Part shown: positions 47,591-57,210 of the stretch, one piece after another
How the letters are laid out: each line of letters starts with the position of its first letter
How positions within the stretch are numbered: the stretch's first letter is position 1
Origin: Denitromonas ohlonensis
Lineage (GTDB): Bacteria; Pseudomonadota; Gammaproteobacteria; Burkholderiales; Rhodocyclaceae
Length of the DNA stretch: 64,000 nucleotides
Reading direction: 5' to 3'
NCBI RefSeq assembly: GCF_007625205.1
Contig: NZ_VMNI01000007.1
Coordinates: 1-64,000 of the forward strand
Translations under genes and position numbers: made by a program
The notes under the pieces: model-generated
Databases searched by the model: none
Seen by the model: the letters and a program-made list of their open reading frames with translations, nothing else
What the model was told of the DNA's origin: nothing

Positions 47591-48763
47591 ATGATTTCCG
47601 GTTTGTTTGATTTGCCCTGGTGGGGTTATGTGGTGGTCGCGCTCGGCCTGACGCATGTGACGATCGCCTCCGTCACCATCTTCCTGCATCGCCATCAGGC
47701 GCATCGCGCGCTGGAATTGCACGCGATTCCGAGCCATTTCTTCCGCTTCTGGTTGTGGCTGACCACGGGCATGGTGACCAAGGAGTGGGCCGCCATCCAT
47801 CGCAAGCATCACGCCAAATGCGAAACCGTGGACGATCCCCACAGCCCGCAGACCCGCGGCTTGAAGAAAGTGCTTTGGGAGGGCGCCGAGCTCTACCAGA
47901 TTGAGGCAAAGAACCAGGAAACGCTCGATCGCTACGGCCACGGCACGCCCAACGACTGGCTCGAGCGCAACATCTACACGCGCAACACGGTTGGCATCAG
48001 CCTGATGCTGGTGATCAACCTGGTGCTGTTTGGCGCCCTGGGTCTGACCATCTGGGCGGTGCAGATGATCTGGATCCCGTTTTTCGCAGCCGGCGTCATC
48101 AATGGCGTGGGCCACTTCTGGGGCTATCGCAATTTCGATTGCGCCGATGCCTCGCGCAATCTGGTGCCCTGGGGCATCCTGATTGGTGGCGAAGAACTGC
48201 ATAACAATCATCACTCCTTTGCCACGTCGGCCAAACTGTCGGCGCGCTGGTACGAGTTCGATATTGGCTGGATGTATATCCGCCTGCTTCAGTTGGTGGG
48301 GCTGGCCAATCCAAAGAAGGTGATACCGCTGCCCAGGTTCGGCGAGGCGCGCCTGGTGCCCGACGGAGAGATGCTGCGCGTGATCATCACGCATCGCTAC
48401 GACGTGATGACGCGCTATCTGCAGACGCTGCGTCAGACCTACCAGGAAGAGATCGAGACCTTGCGCCAAAAGCACGCGGGCACTTTCCAGTTGCGTACGG
48501 GCGAGCTGGTTCGACTGCTGCAAAAAGAATCGGACACCTTGCCCGCCGAGCAGGAGGCGCAGCGTGTTGCGGCCCTGGCGCATAGCGAGCGGCTGGCCTT
48601 GCTGGAGCGGATGCGCACTGAATTGGCGAGCTTGTGGGCGCGCTCGTCCACATCGTCAGATCAGCTGCTCGCGCAATTGCGCGACTGGATCGAGCGCGCC
48701 GAGCAAAGCGGGATCGCGCAGCTGCAGGAGTTTTCCCATCGGCTGCGGTGCTACGCGGCTTGA
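47591..48763 (+). CDS. Membrane fatty-acid desaturase with C-terminal helical extension
   Basis: 390 residues. The di-iron His boxes are HRHQAH (about 34-39), HRKHH (about 71-75) and HNNHH (about 207-211), in a membrane domain of acyl-CoA/acyl-lipid delta-9 desaturase type (DesC/OLE1-like). It introduces a cis double bond, adjusting membrane fluidity. After about residue 265 comes an unusual charged, helix-rich tail ([33 protein letters not shown]), probably coiled-coil, making the protein longer than typical forms of about 300 residues. Confidence 0.9.
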   Translation: MISGLFDLPWWGYVVVALGLTHVTIASVTIFLHRHQAHRALELHAIPSHFFRFWLWLTTGMVTKEWAAIHRKHHAKCETVDDPHSPQTRGLKKVLWEGAELYQIEAKNQETLDRYGHGTPNDWLERNIYTRNTVGISLMLVINLVLFGALGLTIWAVQMIWIPFFAAGVINGVGHFWGYRNFDCADASRNLVPWGILIGGEELHNNHHSFATSAKLSARWYEFDIGWMYIRLLQLVGLANPKKVIPLPRFGEARLVPDGEMLRVIITHRYDVMTRYLQTLRQTYQEEIETLRQKHAGTFQLRTGELVRLLQKESDTLPAEQEAQRVAALAHSERLALLERMRTELASLWARSSTSSDQLLAQLRDWIERAEQSGIAQLQEFSHRLRCYAA

Positions 48764-48827
48764 TCTTGATGCGTGTGATGAGGCGCCCCGGCAAGCGCGC
48801 CGGCCCGCGCGCTTGAGGAACGGCGGC

Positions 48828-49415
48828 GTGTCGCGCATTTTGCTGTTCAACAAGCCCTTCGACGTGTTGTGTCAGTTTTCGCCCGAAGGGGCGCGGGTGA
48901 CGCTGAAGGACTTTATCGATGTGCCGGACGTCTATCCCGCCGGCCGGCTCGATGCCGACAGCGAAGGTCTGCTGGTGTTGACCGACAACGGCGGCATACA
49001 GCACCGGATCGCCGATCCGCGCCACAAAGCGCCGAAAACCTATCTCGCGCAAGTCGAAGGCATCCCCGACGAGGCGGCGCTGGCGGCCTTGCAAGCCGGC
49101 GTCAATCTGGGCGATTTTCGTACCGCGCCGGCACACGCGCGAATCGTTGATGCGCCTGCGTGGCTGTGGCCGCGGACGCCACCGATTCGCGAGCGCAAGG
49201 CGATACCGACCTGCTGGATTGAACTGGTGCTGCGCGAAGGCAAGAACCGTCAGGTGCGGCGAATGACGGCCAAGGTCGGCTTCCCGACGTTGCGCCTGAT
49301 CCGCACGCGCATTGGCGACTGGTCGCTGGCCGATCTGGCGCCTGGCGCCTGGTGTGATGTGGCGGTGCCCAAAGCGCTGGTCGGCGCGTCGTCATCGTCG
49401 CGCGGCAGACGATAA
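48828..49415 (+). CDS. Pseudouridine synthase (RluE-like, RsuA/RluB/E/F family)
   Basis: 195 residues from GTG 48828, preceded by gaggaa. The catalytic Asp lies in [18 protein letters not shown], with further family text [33 protein letters not shown] and [18 protein letters not shown]. There is no N-terminal S4 domain, as in RluE, which modifies U2457 of 23S rRNA. The longer frame from 48564 runs through the desaturase tail and was rejected. Confidence 0.92.
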   Translation: MSRILLFNKPFDVLCQFSPEGARVTLKDFIDVPDVYPAGRLDADSEGLLVLTDNGGIQHRIADPRHKAPKTYLAQVEGIPDEAALAALQAGVNLGDFRTAPAHARIVDAPAWLWPRTPPIRERKAIPTCWIELVLREGKNRQVRRMTAKVGFPTLRLIRTRIGDWSLADLAPGAWCDVAVPKALVGASSSSRGRR

Positions 49416-49539
49416 GCACCGAAGCGGTTATGCTTTGCGCCGAATTATCGCTGCGCCCGCGCACCTGAGTGCGGGCGGGCAAACGAAACGTCGATTTCGT
49501 GCCCAAGCGGCCTGAACCCCTTGTTTTGACGGAGTCTGT

Positions 49540-51399
49540 GTGACAGATACAACCATTGCGACCATTGCTGCCATCGGTGTTGTCGGCGGCGCTTGCCAAT
49601 GGCTGGCCTGGCGGATGCGTCTGCCGGCGATCTTGTTTTTGCTGATTGCCGGCATTGTTGCCGGGCCGATCGGCGGATGGCTCGACCCCGACGCCTTGCT
49701 GGGCGATTTGCTGTTCCCCTTTGTCTCGCTGGCGGTGTCGGTGATCCTGTTCGAAGGCAGCCTGACGCTCAAGTTCTCTGAAATTCGCGGCATCGAGAAA
49801 GTGGTGCGCCGTTTTGTGACCACCGGCGCGCTGGTGACCTGGGTGATCGTCACTCTGGCCACGCAATGGATTACTGGCATCTCCTGGGGCCTGGCCACCT
49901 TGTTTGGTGCGGTGATGGTGGTGACCGGCCCGACCGTGATCGTGCCCATGCTGCGCACGGTGCGCCCGACCATGCACATTGCCAACGTGCTGCGCTGGGA
50001 AGGCATCGTGATCGACCCGATCGGTGCGCTGCTCGCGGTGCTGGTCTATGAATTCCTGATTTCATCCGGCACGGCAGGGGGCGCGGTCGGCGCCACGCTG
50101 ATCGTGTTCCTGAAGCTGATTTCGGTCGGTTCGCTGACCGGTATCGGCGTGGGCTATCTGGTCGGTGAGGCCTTGCGCCGCGACTGGTTGCCGCACTACA
50201 TGTTCAACGTGGCCACGCTGGCGGCGGTGATGGGGGCGTTTGCGCTGTCGAACGCGCTGTCGCATGAATCGGGTCTGCTGGCGGTGACGGTGATGGGGAT
50301 CTACCTCGCCAACCGCAAGGGGGTGCCGGTGGAGGAGATTCTCTCCTTCAAGGAAAGCCTGAGCCTGCTGCTCATCACCGCCTTGTTCATCCTGCTCGCC
50401 GCGCGACTCGATCTGAGTCTGCTGCTGGGGCTGGGCTGGGGCGCGGTGCAGATCTTCCTGGTGGTGCAGTTTGTGGCGCGGCCGGTGAATGTGCTGGTGT
50501 CGACGCGCGGCTCCAGTCTGAGCTGGCGCGAGCGTGGTTTGCTGGCGTGGATTGCCCCGCGCGGTATTGTCGCGGCCGCGGTGATCGCGCTGTTCTCGCT
50601 TCAGCTTGAGCAAAAAGGCTATGCCGAGGCCGTGTTGCTGGTGCCGCTGACCTTCGTGATCATTATCGGCACGGTGGTGTTGCAGAGCCTGACCGCCGGC
50701 CCGCTGGCGCGACTGCTGAATGTCGCCGAGCCCGGCTCGGGCGGCTTCCTGATCGTGGGCGCAAACCCGCTGGCGCGGGCCATTGCCAAGGCCTTGACTC
50801 AGAACGATGTGTCGGTGCGGCTGACCGACATGTTGTGGGACAACGTGAGCCGCGCCCGCATGGCCGGCCTGCAGACTTACTATGGCAACCCGCTGTCCGA
50901 GCACGCCGAGGTGTACCTCAATACGGCGGGTCTGGGCCGGGTGCTGGCGATGACTGCCGACGAGCACTTGAATGAACTGGCGTGTACGCGTTTCAAGGGC
51001 GACTTCGGACCGAAGCGGGTGTTTGCGCTGCGCGTCGGTGCGCGCGAAAAAGGGCGCAAGGCCGTGTCGCTGGCCGGTCTGGAGGCTTTTGGCGAGGGCA
51101 ACAATTTTGTTGAGCTGTCACGCCGCCTGGCGCGTGGGGCGGAAATACGTCAGACCAACATCAGCGAGGCATTCAGCTTCGAACAGTTCAGCAACAACTA
51201 TGGTGAGCGCGCGGTGCCGCTGTTTGCGATCGACCCGAAGGGCCGCGTGGAGGTTTTTGCGACCGAGGCCGAGGTTCAGCCGAAGCCTGGCTGGATGGTG
51301 CTGGCGCTGGTGGATGCCGACCCCGACGAATACAAACGACCGGCCAAGGCTGAAAAATCAGACAGCAAGGCCGAAAAGACCGAGGCCAAGACGCAGTGA
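49540..51399 (+). CDS. CPA1-type cation:proton antiporter with C-terminal nucleotide-binding-like domain
   Basis: 619 residues from a GTG start. About 12 membrane helices (1-410) include GPTVIVPMLRTVRPTMHIAN and WEGIVIDPIGALLAVL with the family's acidic ion-binding region. Next comes a Rossmann-type TrkA-N-like domain (GGFLIVGANPLARAIAKALT, about 405-520), then a TrkA-C-like part and a Lys/Glu-rich tail ending KAEKTEAKTQ. It exchanges Na+ or K+ for H+. The regulatory domain would respond to a nucleotide. Ion selectivity is not predictable. Confidence 0.92.
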   Translation: MTDTTIATIAAIGVVGGACQWLAWRMRLPAILFLLIAGIVAGPIGGWLDPDALLGDLLFPFVSLAVSVILFEGSLTLKFSEIRGIEKVVRRFVTTGALVTWVIVTLATQWITGISWGLATLFGAVMVVTGPTVIVPMLRTVRPTMHIANVLRWEGIVIDPIGALLAVLVYEFLISSGTAGGAVGATLIVFLKLISVGSLTGIGVGYLVGEALRRDWLPHYMFNVATLAAVMGAFALSNALSHESGLLAVTVMGIYLANRKGVPVEEILSFKESLSLLLITALFILLAARLDLSLLLGLGWGAVQIFLVVQFVARPVNVLVSTRGSSLSWRERGLLAWIAPRGIVAAAVIALFSLQLEQKGYAEAVLLVPLTFVIIIGTVVLQSLTAGPLARLLNVAEPGSGGFLIVGANPLARAIAKALTQNDVSVRLTDMLWDNVSRARMAGLQTYYGNPLSEHAEVYLNTAGLGRVLAMTADEHLNELACTRFKGDFGPKRVFALRVGAREKGRKAVSLAGLEAFGEGNNFVELSRRLARGAEIRQTNISEAFSFEQFSNNYGERAVPLFAIDPKGRVEVFATEAEVQPKPGWMVLALVDADPDEYKRPAKAEKSDSKAEKTEAKTQ

Positions 51400-51405
51400 T
51401 CCGCC

Positions 51406-52020
51406 TCAGGAGGCTCTGACGCGGCTTTGCTTCGGCACATGCTGGACCAGAAAGTCCATCTGGTCTGCCAGGATGTGACGATTCGACAAAATCAGGTATT
51501 CGGCCTTGTTGGGCACGTAGGGCGTGTACAGCAAGGTCATGCCCGCGTGCTCGGGGCGCCGGTTGTCCTTGCGCTGATTGCAGCCGCGACAGGCAGTGAC
51601 CACGTTCATCCACACATCTTTTCCCCCGCGCGAGACGGGCTCGATATGGTCGCGGGTCAGCAGTGCGCCGGGCAGGGTGCTGCCGCAGTAGGCGCAGGTG
51701 TGGCGGTCGCGGTGGAAGAGTTCTCGATTCACCAGTGGCGGGATCTGCCGGAAGCTGGCCGGCCGCAGTGCCTGTCCCTTGATGGCGATGATGCTCTGGC
51801 TGCTGATCGATGAGCGCTCACCGGTGATCCGGCTCGTGCCGCCCCAGATATGGAAGGCCTGTGCGCCGATTGACCACGCCACCATGTTGCGGGCGTGATA
51901 GGTGCACGCCGCCTGCCAGCTGACCCAGCGATGCGGGTGCCCATGCATGTCCAGTGTCAGAATCCACGGACGGGCTGCGGGTCGAATGACCTGCGTGTGG
52001 GTTGCTTGGACGGCATGCAT
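51406..52020 (-). CDS. HNH endonuclease domain protein
   Basis: 204 residues from ATG 52020. An N-terminal domain (about 20-95) lacks recognisable motifs. The HNH core follows: CAYCGSTLPGALLTRDHIEP with catalytic DHIEP and SRGGKDVWMNVVTACRGCNQ, whose two CxxC pairs bind zinc. This type is common as a chromosomal single gene in betaproteobacteria; its DNA target and purpose are unknown. No adjacent methyltransferase or phage gene suggests a defence or mobile role. Confidence 0.85.
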   Translation of the reverse strand: MHAVQATHTQVIRPAARPWILTLDMHGHPHRWVSWQAACTYHARNMVAWSIGAQAFHIWGGTSRITGERSSISSQSIIAIKGQALRPASFRQIPPLVNRELFHRDRHTCAYCGSTLPGALLTRDHIEPVSRGGKDVWMNVVTACRGCNQRKDNRRPEHAGMTLLYTPYVPNKAEYLILSNRHILADQMDFLVQHVPKQSRVRAS

Positions 52021-52102
52021 GGTTCGATCGCGCTCCCGGGGTGAGATGTTGCAATCTGACAAGGCAGTGTGACACCTCTGTGTTTGAGGCGCCAGATGCG
52101 GC

Positions 52103-52660
52103 TTAGGTTCCTTCTTTGGTGTGGCTGTGCAGCAGGCTCAGATCCTGTGCATGCGTGCCGTACTGCCCATTGCGGCGATCTTCAAAAAAGCGCTCCAGGG
52201 CAAAGCGGACGGAGCGAAAGGCCAAGGTATCCCACGGTATGTCGGACTCGGCAAACAGCGCCACTTCCAGAGACTCGATTCCCGCAGCGAATTCAAGATC
52301 AAGCATTTGGGCCCGGTAAAACAGATGAACCTGGCTGATTTCCGGAATGTTCACGAGGGCGAACAGGGGGCCCACGGTGATGCGCGCGCAGGCCTCTTCG
52401 AGTGTTTCTCGGGCGGCGGCTTCGGCGGTGGTTTCGCGGTTTTCCATGAAGCCGGCGGGGAGTGTCCATTTTCCGAGCCGTGGCTCGATCGCGCGGCGGC
52501 ACAACAGGATTTTCTCTTCCCACACCGGGATGGCGCCAACCACCATCTTGGGGTTGAGGTAGTGGATTTCGCCGCAGTCGACGCAGACATGGCGCGGGAG
52601 CGAATCGCCCGCCGGCACCTGCAGGCTGACACTGGCGCCACAGGCTGAACAGAACTTCAT
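52103..52660 (-). CDS. NUDIX hydrolase with N-terminal zinc ribbon
   Basis: 185 residues. An N-terminal zinc-ribbon (CSACGAS, then CVDCGEIHYLNPK) is followed by a Nudix box GFMENRETTAEAAARETLEE at about residues 78-97. The zinc-ribbon Nudix layout recalls NADH pyrophosphatase NudC-like enzymes, though this protein is shorter. It cleaves a nucleoside diphosphate linked to another group. ATG 52660 is set by ggagag 6-8 nt upstream. The longer TTG frame to 52870 was not used. Confidence 0.9.
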   Translation of the reverse strand: MKFCSACGASVSLQVPAGDSLPRHVCVDCGEIHYLNPKMVVGAIPVWEEKILLCRRAIEPRLGKWTLPAGFMENRETTAEAAARETLEEACARITVGPLFALVNIPEISQVHLFYRAQMLDLEFAAGIESLEVALFAESDIPWDTLAFRSVRFALERFFEDRRNGQYGTHAQDLSLLHSHTKEGT

Positions 52661-52860
52661 GAAGGCTCTCCGATTCGCCCGCGCGAGGGCAGGGCGCGAA
52701 CTGACACATTCTAACAGGCGATGCAATGGCGACGCGCGCTGAGGACCATGGCGTATGACAACGGGCCTAAAGTCCCTGTCTGGCGTGTCGTAAGGAAACG
52801 GGAGTCCCGCGGTGAGCGCCGGTGCATGCGGGTGTGCTGTTATCCGGAAAAAACAAAAAA

Positions 52861-54930
52861 ATGGGTTCAAACATCGATATCCGAACCTTTGAGCAGATCA
52901 AGGCCTCGGGTGATCTGCCTTCCCCAAAAGGTGCTGCGCTGGCCATCATCCGTTTGACCCGGAAGGATGATCTGTCGCTGGCCGAGCTTGCGCGCGTCAT
53001 CAAGACCGATCCGGCCTTTGTGGGCCGTTTGATCAAGGCGGCCAACGGTGCCGCGTTTGGCTCGCGGCGCAATGTCGCCTCGGTCCAGGATGCCTTGGTG
53101 GTGTTGGGCTTGTCCTCGGTGCGCAACATGGCGCTTGGCTTCTCGCTGTTGTCGAGTTATCGCAATGGGGGGTGTCGCGGTTTTGACTACGACGGCTTCT
53201 GGTCTGGCGCCTTGATCATGGCAATCACCATGCAGGCGGTGGCACAACGGATTCGTACCGCGCCCGCCGATGAGATGTTCTGTCTTGGTCTGTTGTCGCG
53301 GATTGGTGAGCTGGCGTTGGCAACGATCTACCCCGGGCCGTACGGCGAAGTGCTGATGCTGCTGAAGACGGCAGAGGCGTCGGATCTTGCCGCGTGCGAA
53401 CGCGCCGCATTTGCCATGGATCACCGCGAGCTCACGGCGGCCATGTTGGCCGACTGGGGGCTGCCGTCCTTGTTCGTCGACACCGCGGCGCTGTTTGAAG
53501 TGCCGGACACCGCTCAATTCCCGCCTGATAGCCGGCAGCGGCAGGTTCTCGATGCCTTGTGCCTGGCCGATGCGCTGCGCATCACCTGCTTGTCCGATCC
53601 CTCGCTACGCGCCGAGCAGGGCGCGATGCTCTATCCGGTGGGCGAGCGCCTCGGCATGGACGTCGAGAGCGTCAATGCCTTGTGCGATGGCGTGGTTGCC
53701 GCCTGGCTCGAATGGGGGCGGGTACTGCAACTCGAAACGCAGGACATCCCCGCGATGTCCAGTTTGACCCGCGCCGCCGTTGCTGCATCGCCCGTCTCAT
53801 CCGAGCTGAAGGCGGCTGTGACAAAGGGCGCGGACGCGGGCGACACGCCGGGCGTTGTCAACTCGGCGATGCGAGTCCTGATTGTGGATGATGACGCCGC
53901 CGTCCGGACGCTGTTGCGTGGCATGCTCGAGCGCGCCGGACATTCGGTGTTTGACGCCGATTGTGGTCGTCAGGGCATGGAGCTGGCGCTGGAGGTGCAG
54001 CCTCATATGATGCTGGTGGATGCCGAGATGCCCGATATGAGCGGTCTGGCCCTGACCCGGGCGCTACGTCAGACCCGGATCGGCCGCAGCATCTATATTC
54101 TGATACTGACCGCCAGCGGCGAAGACGAAAGCCTGATCGAAGCCTTCGACAGCGGCGTGGACGACTTCGTGGCCAAGCCCGTGCGCCCGCGCATGCTGGC
54201 CGCGCGCTTGCGTGCCGGCCATCGGGTCATCCATCTGCAGCAGGAAGTGGAACGCGACCGTGAGGAGATTCGTCGTTTTGCAGCCGAACTGGCGGTGAAG
54301 AACCGGCGCCTTCAAGAAGCGGCGCTGACCGATCCGCTCACCGGCTTCCCCAATCGGCGCTATGCCATTGAGCGTATGCAGCAGGCCTGGGCAAGCTCGG
54401 GGCGCAGTGGCCGGCCGCTGTGCGCAATGGTCATCGATATCGACGCATTCAAGCAGATCAATGACAGCCACGGCCATGATGTGGGCGATCAGGTGCTGCG
54501 GCAGATCTCGGCGGCGATCAAGCAGGCGGTGCGCGGGCAGGACATGGTGGCACGTACCGGGGGTGATGAATTTCTGGTGCTCTGTCCCGAAACGGACCTG
54601 TCGGCGGCCTTGCTGTGCGCTGAGCGGGTACGGCGCGCTGTGCGTGTCGCCCGTGTGAATGCTGGGGGTCTGGCGCTGGACTTGTCGATCAGTGTCGGTG
54701 TCGCCGAGCGCGATGCCGACATGCCGGACCCGGATGCGCTGATCAAGCGGGCCGACCAGGGCGCCTACCGGGCGAAGGCGGGTGGCCGCAACCGGGTGGC
54801 GACAATTCAGCTCGGTGCGGCGGGGGCAAACGGTGCACCTGGCGCAGCCGCGGATGAGCACGAAATATCCAGCGCTCAAGTTCGCGCGAAGCCCGCCGTG
54901 AACCCGATAGTGATAGACGAAAGCGCCTAG
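52861..54930 (+). CDS. HDOD-REC-GGDEF signalling protein
   Basis: 689 residues. An HDOD domain (about 10-260; NAAFG-type text KAANGAAFGSRRNVASVQDA) is followed by a receiver domain starting near 337 (MRVLIVDDDAAVRTLL, phosphoacceptor region MLVDAEMPDMSG). A helical linker leads to a GGDEF diguanylate cyclase with GGDEF at about 567-571 and an inhibitory RGQD site five residues before it. The cyclase appears active and controlled by phosphorylation. HDOD domains mediate regulatory contacts, often with GGDEF proteins. ATG 52861 is the better-looking start. It is immediately upstream of a REC-GGDEF-EAL gene, 12 bp apart, and both precede flhDC. Confidence 0.92.
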   Translation: MGSNIDIRTFEQIKASGDLPSPKGAALAIIRLTRKDDLSLAELARVIKTDPAFVGRLIKAANGAAFGSRRNVASVQDALVVLGLSSVRNMALGFSLLSSYRNGGCRGFDYDGFWSGALIMAITMQAVAQRIRTAPADEMFCLGLLSRIGELALATIYPGPYGEVLMLLKTAEASDLAACERAAFAMDHRELTAAMLADWGLPSLFVDTAALFEVPDTAQFPPDSRQRQVLDALCLADALRITCLSDPSLRAEQGAMLYPVGERLGMDVESVNALCDGVVAAWLEWGRVLQLETQDIPAMSSLTRAAVAASPVSSELKAAVTKGADAGDTPGVVNSAMRVLIVDDDAAVRTLLRGMLERAGHSVFDADCGRQGMELALEVQPHMMLVDAEMPDMSGLALTRALRQTRIGRSIYILILTASGEDESLIEAFDSGVDDFVAKPVRPRMLAARLRAGHRVIHLQQEVERDREEIRRFAAELAVKNRRLQEAALTDPLTGFPNRRYAIERMQQAWASSGRSGRPLCAMVIDIDAFKQINDSHGHDVGDQVLRQISAAIKQAVRGQDMVARTGGDEFLVLCPETDLSAALLCAERVRRAVRVARVNAGGLALDLSISVGVAERDADMPDPDALIKRADQGAYRAKAGGRNRVATIQLGAAGANGAPGAAADEHEISSAQVRAKPAVNPIVIDESA

Positions 54931-54942
54931 GTCGAAATCAAC

Positions 54943-56688
54943 ATGCAACCCAAGGACGCCATGATCATGTCAGACCGGCCCATACGGGCTTTGGTTGTTG
55001 ACGACGTTGAAGATGATGCCTACTTGCTGCAGGCCGAACTGGCGCAGCGCGGAGTCAGCATCGAGTACCACCGTGTCGATAGCGAAATCGACATGGCGGC
55101 TGAACTCGCCAGCGGCGCGTGGGATCTGGTCATTTCCGATCACAACATGCCCGGCTTCGACGCCCTGGCGGCGCTCGAAGTGCTCAAGCGCAGTGGGCGC
55201 GACATCCCCTTCATCATCCATTCGGCGCACATCAGTCATCAGTTGGCGGTGTCGGCAATGTACGACGGCGTGCACGACTTCATCCCGAAAGGGCAGTACG
55301 AGCGCATGGTGCCCGTCATTGAGCGCGAGCTGCGCGGCGCGCAGGCGCGGCGGGCCGTGCGACAGGCCGATGACCGCATCCAGCAACTGTCTTATTACGA
55401 CAAGCTCAGCGCGCTGCCGAACCAGAATCTGTTTTGCGACAAGGTGACCGAGTGGCTGAACACCAGTCAGCGCCAGGGGCGCACAGCGCGTGGCGCCTTG
55501 TTTGTGATCGACATCGATCGCTTCCTTCGGGTGAACGCGAGCTTTGGCTATGAAGCCGGCAACGCGGTGCTCAAGGAGGTCAGTCAGCGGCTGACCGAAG
55601 TGCTGCAGTCCGATGTGTTGCTGGCACGCCTTGGCGGGGATGAATTCGGCGTATTTGTGCCGGGGATCGGCGAGCGGCAAAGCGCAGAGGTGTTTGCCCG
55701 CTGGATTTCCAAAGTGTTTGATTCGCCGTTCATGAAAGACGGCATCGAACTGTTCCTGACGCCGAGCACGGGCGTGGCCTTGATTCCCACCGACGGCACG
55801 CAAGTCTACGAACTGCTGATGAGCGCCGAAACCGCCAGTGCGCACGCCAAGAAGCGGGGCGGCAACGGGTTTTTGTTCTACGACCGGACCATGAATGCGG
55901 CCTCGACCGAGCGCGTGGCGCTGGAGTCGGACTTGCGTCACGCGGTCGAGCGCAGTGAATTGTTTCTCGAATTTCAGCCCGTCATCGATGCCCAGTCGGG
56001 CACGATCGTGAGCGCCGAAGCGCTGGTGCGCTGGAATCATCCGCGCCTCGGGCGGGTACCACCTGACCGCTTTATTACGCTGGCCGACGAGACCGGCCTG
56101 ATTGTCGATATTGGCGCCTGGGTGCTCAATGAGGCTTGCCGTTGTTGCCGTGGTTGGCATGTGGCCGGCTTTTCAGACATGAAAGTGTCGGTCAACGTAT
56201 CGGCCGTTCAGTTTGGCCAGCCGCGCTTGCTCGAAGCGGTGCGCGATGCGCTGAACCACTCCAATCTGCCGCCCAAGGCCCTGATGCTGGAGATCACCGA
56301 GTCCTCGCTGATGCAGGACGCCGAGTCGACCGCAGGCATGCTGCGCGCACTGCGCAATATGGGGGTGCGTATTTCGGTGGATGACTTTGGCACCGGGTAT
56401 TCGTCATTGTCTTACCTCAAGCGCTTCCCGCTCGACGTGATCAAGATCGACAAGTCTTTCGTGCGCGACCTGTGCGTGGATGAAGAAGACGCCGCCATCG
56501 TCCGCGCCATCATCGCGCTGGCGCACAGCATGCGGCGCTCGACCATTGCCGAGGGTGTTGAAACCGCAGAGCAAGTCGAGATTCTCAAACGCGAGAACTG
56601 CGAGTTTTTCCAGGGCTATTACTTCGGAAGGCCGATGGATATCGAGCGTATTCTGGAGCGCCTGGAAGCACAAAAAGTTCAGGCCTAG
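54943..56688 (+). CDS. REC-GGDEF-EAL response regulator
   Basis: 581 residues. The receiver domain (about 14-130) has RALVVDDVEDDAYLLQAELA and LVISDHNMPGFDAL. GGDEF at 231-235 is intact, but the usual RxxD inhibitory site is not seen before it (VLLARLGGDEF is preceded by VLQSD). EAL at 359-361 (AEALVRWNHP) is intact, with DDFGTGYSSLSYL. Synthesis and breakdown of cyclic-di-GMP are both possible; one domain may be regulatory. It may be transcribed with the HDOD gene. Its position 190 bp ahead of flhDC suggests motile-to-sessile control. Confidence 0.93.
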   Translation: MQPKDAMIMSDRPIRALVVDDVEDDAYLLQAELAQRGVSIEYHRVDSEIDMAAELASGAWDLVISDHNMPGFDALAALEVLKRSGRDIPFIIHSAHISHQLAVSAMYDGVHDFIPKGQYERMVPVIERELRGAQARRAVRQADDRIQQLSYYDKLSALPNQNLFCDKVTEWLNTSQRQGRTARGALFVIDIDRFLRVNASFGYEAGNAVLKEVSQRLTEVLQSDVLLARLGGDEFGVFVPGIGERQSAEVFARWISKVFDSPFMKDGIELFLTPSTGVALIPTDGTQVYELLMSAETASAHAKKRGGNGFLFYDRTMNAASTERVALESDLRHAVERSELFLEFQPVIDAQSGTIVSAEALVRWNHPRLGRVPPDRFITLADETGLIVDIGAWVLNEACRCCRGWHVAGFSDMKVSVNVSAVQFGQPRLLEAVRDALNHSNLPPKALMLEITESSLMQDAESTAGMLRALRNMGVRISVDDFGTGYSSLSYLKRFPLDVIKIDKSFVRDLCVDEEDAAIVRAIIALAHSMRRSTIAEGVETAEQVEILKRENCEFFQGYYFGRPMDIERILERLEAQKVQA

Positions 56689-56739
56689 CATCGCGGCGGC
56701 CAGACCGGGCAGCACCTCTTCGCGGAAGTATTTCAGGAT

Positions 56740-56760
56740 GTGTCAGAAAAAACCTGACAC
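56740..56760. promoter_or_regulatory. Perfect inverted repeat upstream of flhDC
   Basis: gtgtcag and ctgacac (7-bp arms, 7-nt A-rich spacer) lie about 118 bp upstream of the flhD ATG. It could be an operator for the flagellar master operon or a terminator-like hairpin after the REC-GGDEF-EAL gene, though no T-tract follows. Confidence 0.4.
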
Positions 56761-56877
56761 AACCTCGCGCTGTTTATCTGACTTCAACTTACCTTTCGGC
56801 CCGATACCGACAGCATCTGCCACCGAGCACAATGGTCCCCACAGTGCCTAAGCACGACCATGGGCAGGAGACATCAG

Positions 56878-57195
56878 ATGAAAAGCGCCGACTTGCAAGA
56901 CGAAATCCGGGAACTCAATCTCGCCTACCTCATGCTCGCCCAGCAACTGGTGCGGGAAGATCGGGAGATTGCCATGTTCCGTCTCGGCATCGGTGCCGAT
57001 GTGGCCGATCTCATCAACGGGCTGACGACGGCACAGATCGTGCGCCTGTCCAGCCAGCAGATGATGCTGTGTCGCGTGCGCTTTGACGACAGTGCCTTGC
57101 TCGGCATGCTCACCGGCGAAGGCCGTGACGCGGCGACGGCCTCCTTGCACGCCGCCATCATCGCGGCCGGCAAGCCAGTCGAAACCCTGGCCTGA
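56878..57195 (+). CDS. flhD: Flagellar transcriptional activator FlhD
   Basis: 105 residues. With FlhC it forms the FlhD4C2 complex that activates flagellar class II promoters. Text matches the family: IRELNLAYLMLAQQLVREDR and FRLGIGADVADLINGLTTAQ followed by IVRLSS. A ribosome binding site (aggaga) precedes ATG 56878. flhC starts 15 bp after its stop. Confidence 0.95.
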   Translation: MKSADLQDEIRELNLAYLMLAQQLVREDREIAMFRLGIGADVADLINGLTTAQIVRLSSQQMMLCRVRFDDSALLGMLTGEGRDAATASLHAAIIAAGKPVETLA

Positions 57196-57210
57196 TCTCG
57201 GGAGAGTCTC

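Noticed and set aside
51406-52020. HNH protein as part of a defence or mobile system
   Set aside because: Neighbours are a NUDIX hydrolase and an antiporter; no integrase, methyltransferase or phage gene is nearby.
56770-56815. Sigma-28 promoter for flhD (cccgatac)
   Set aside because: The -10-like octamer has no -35 element at 11-nt spacing; master operons are generally not sigma-28 dependent.
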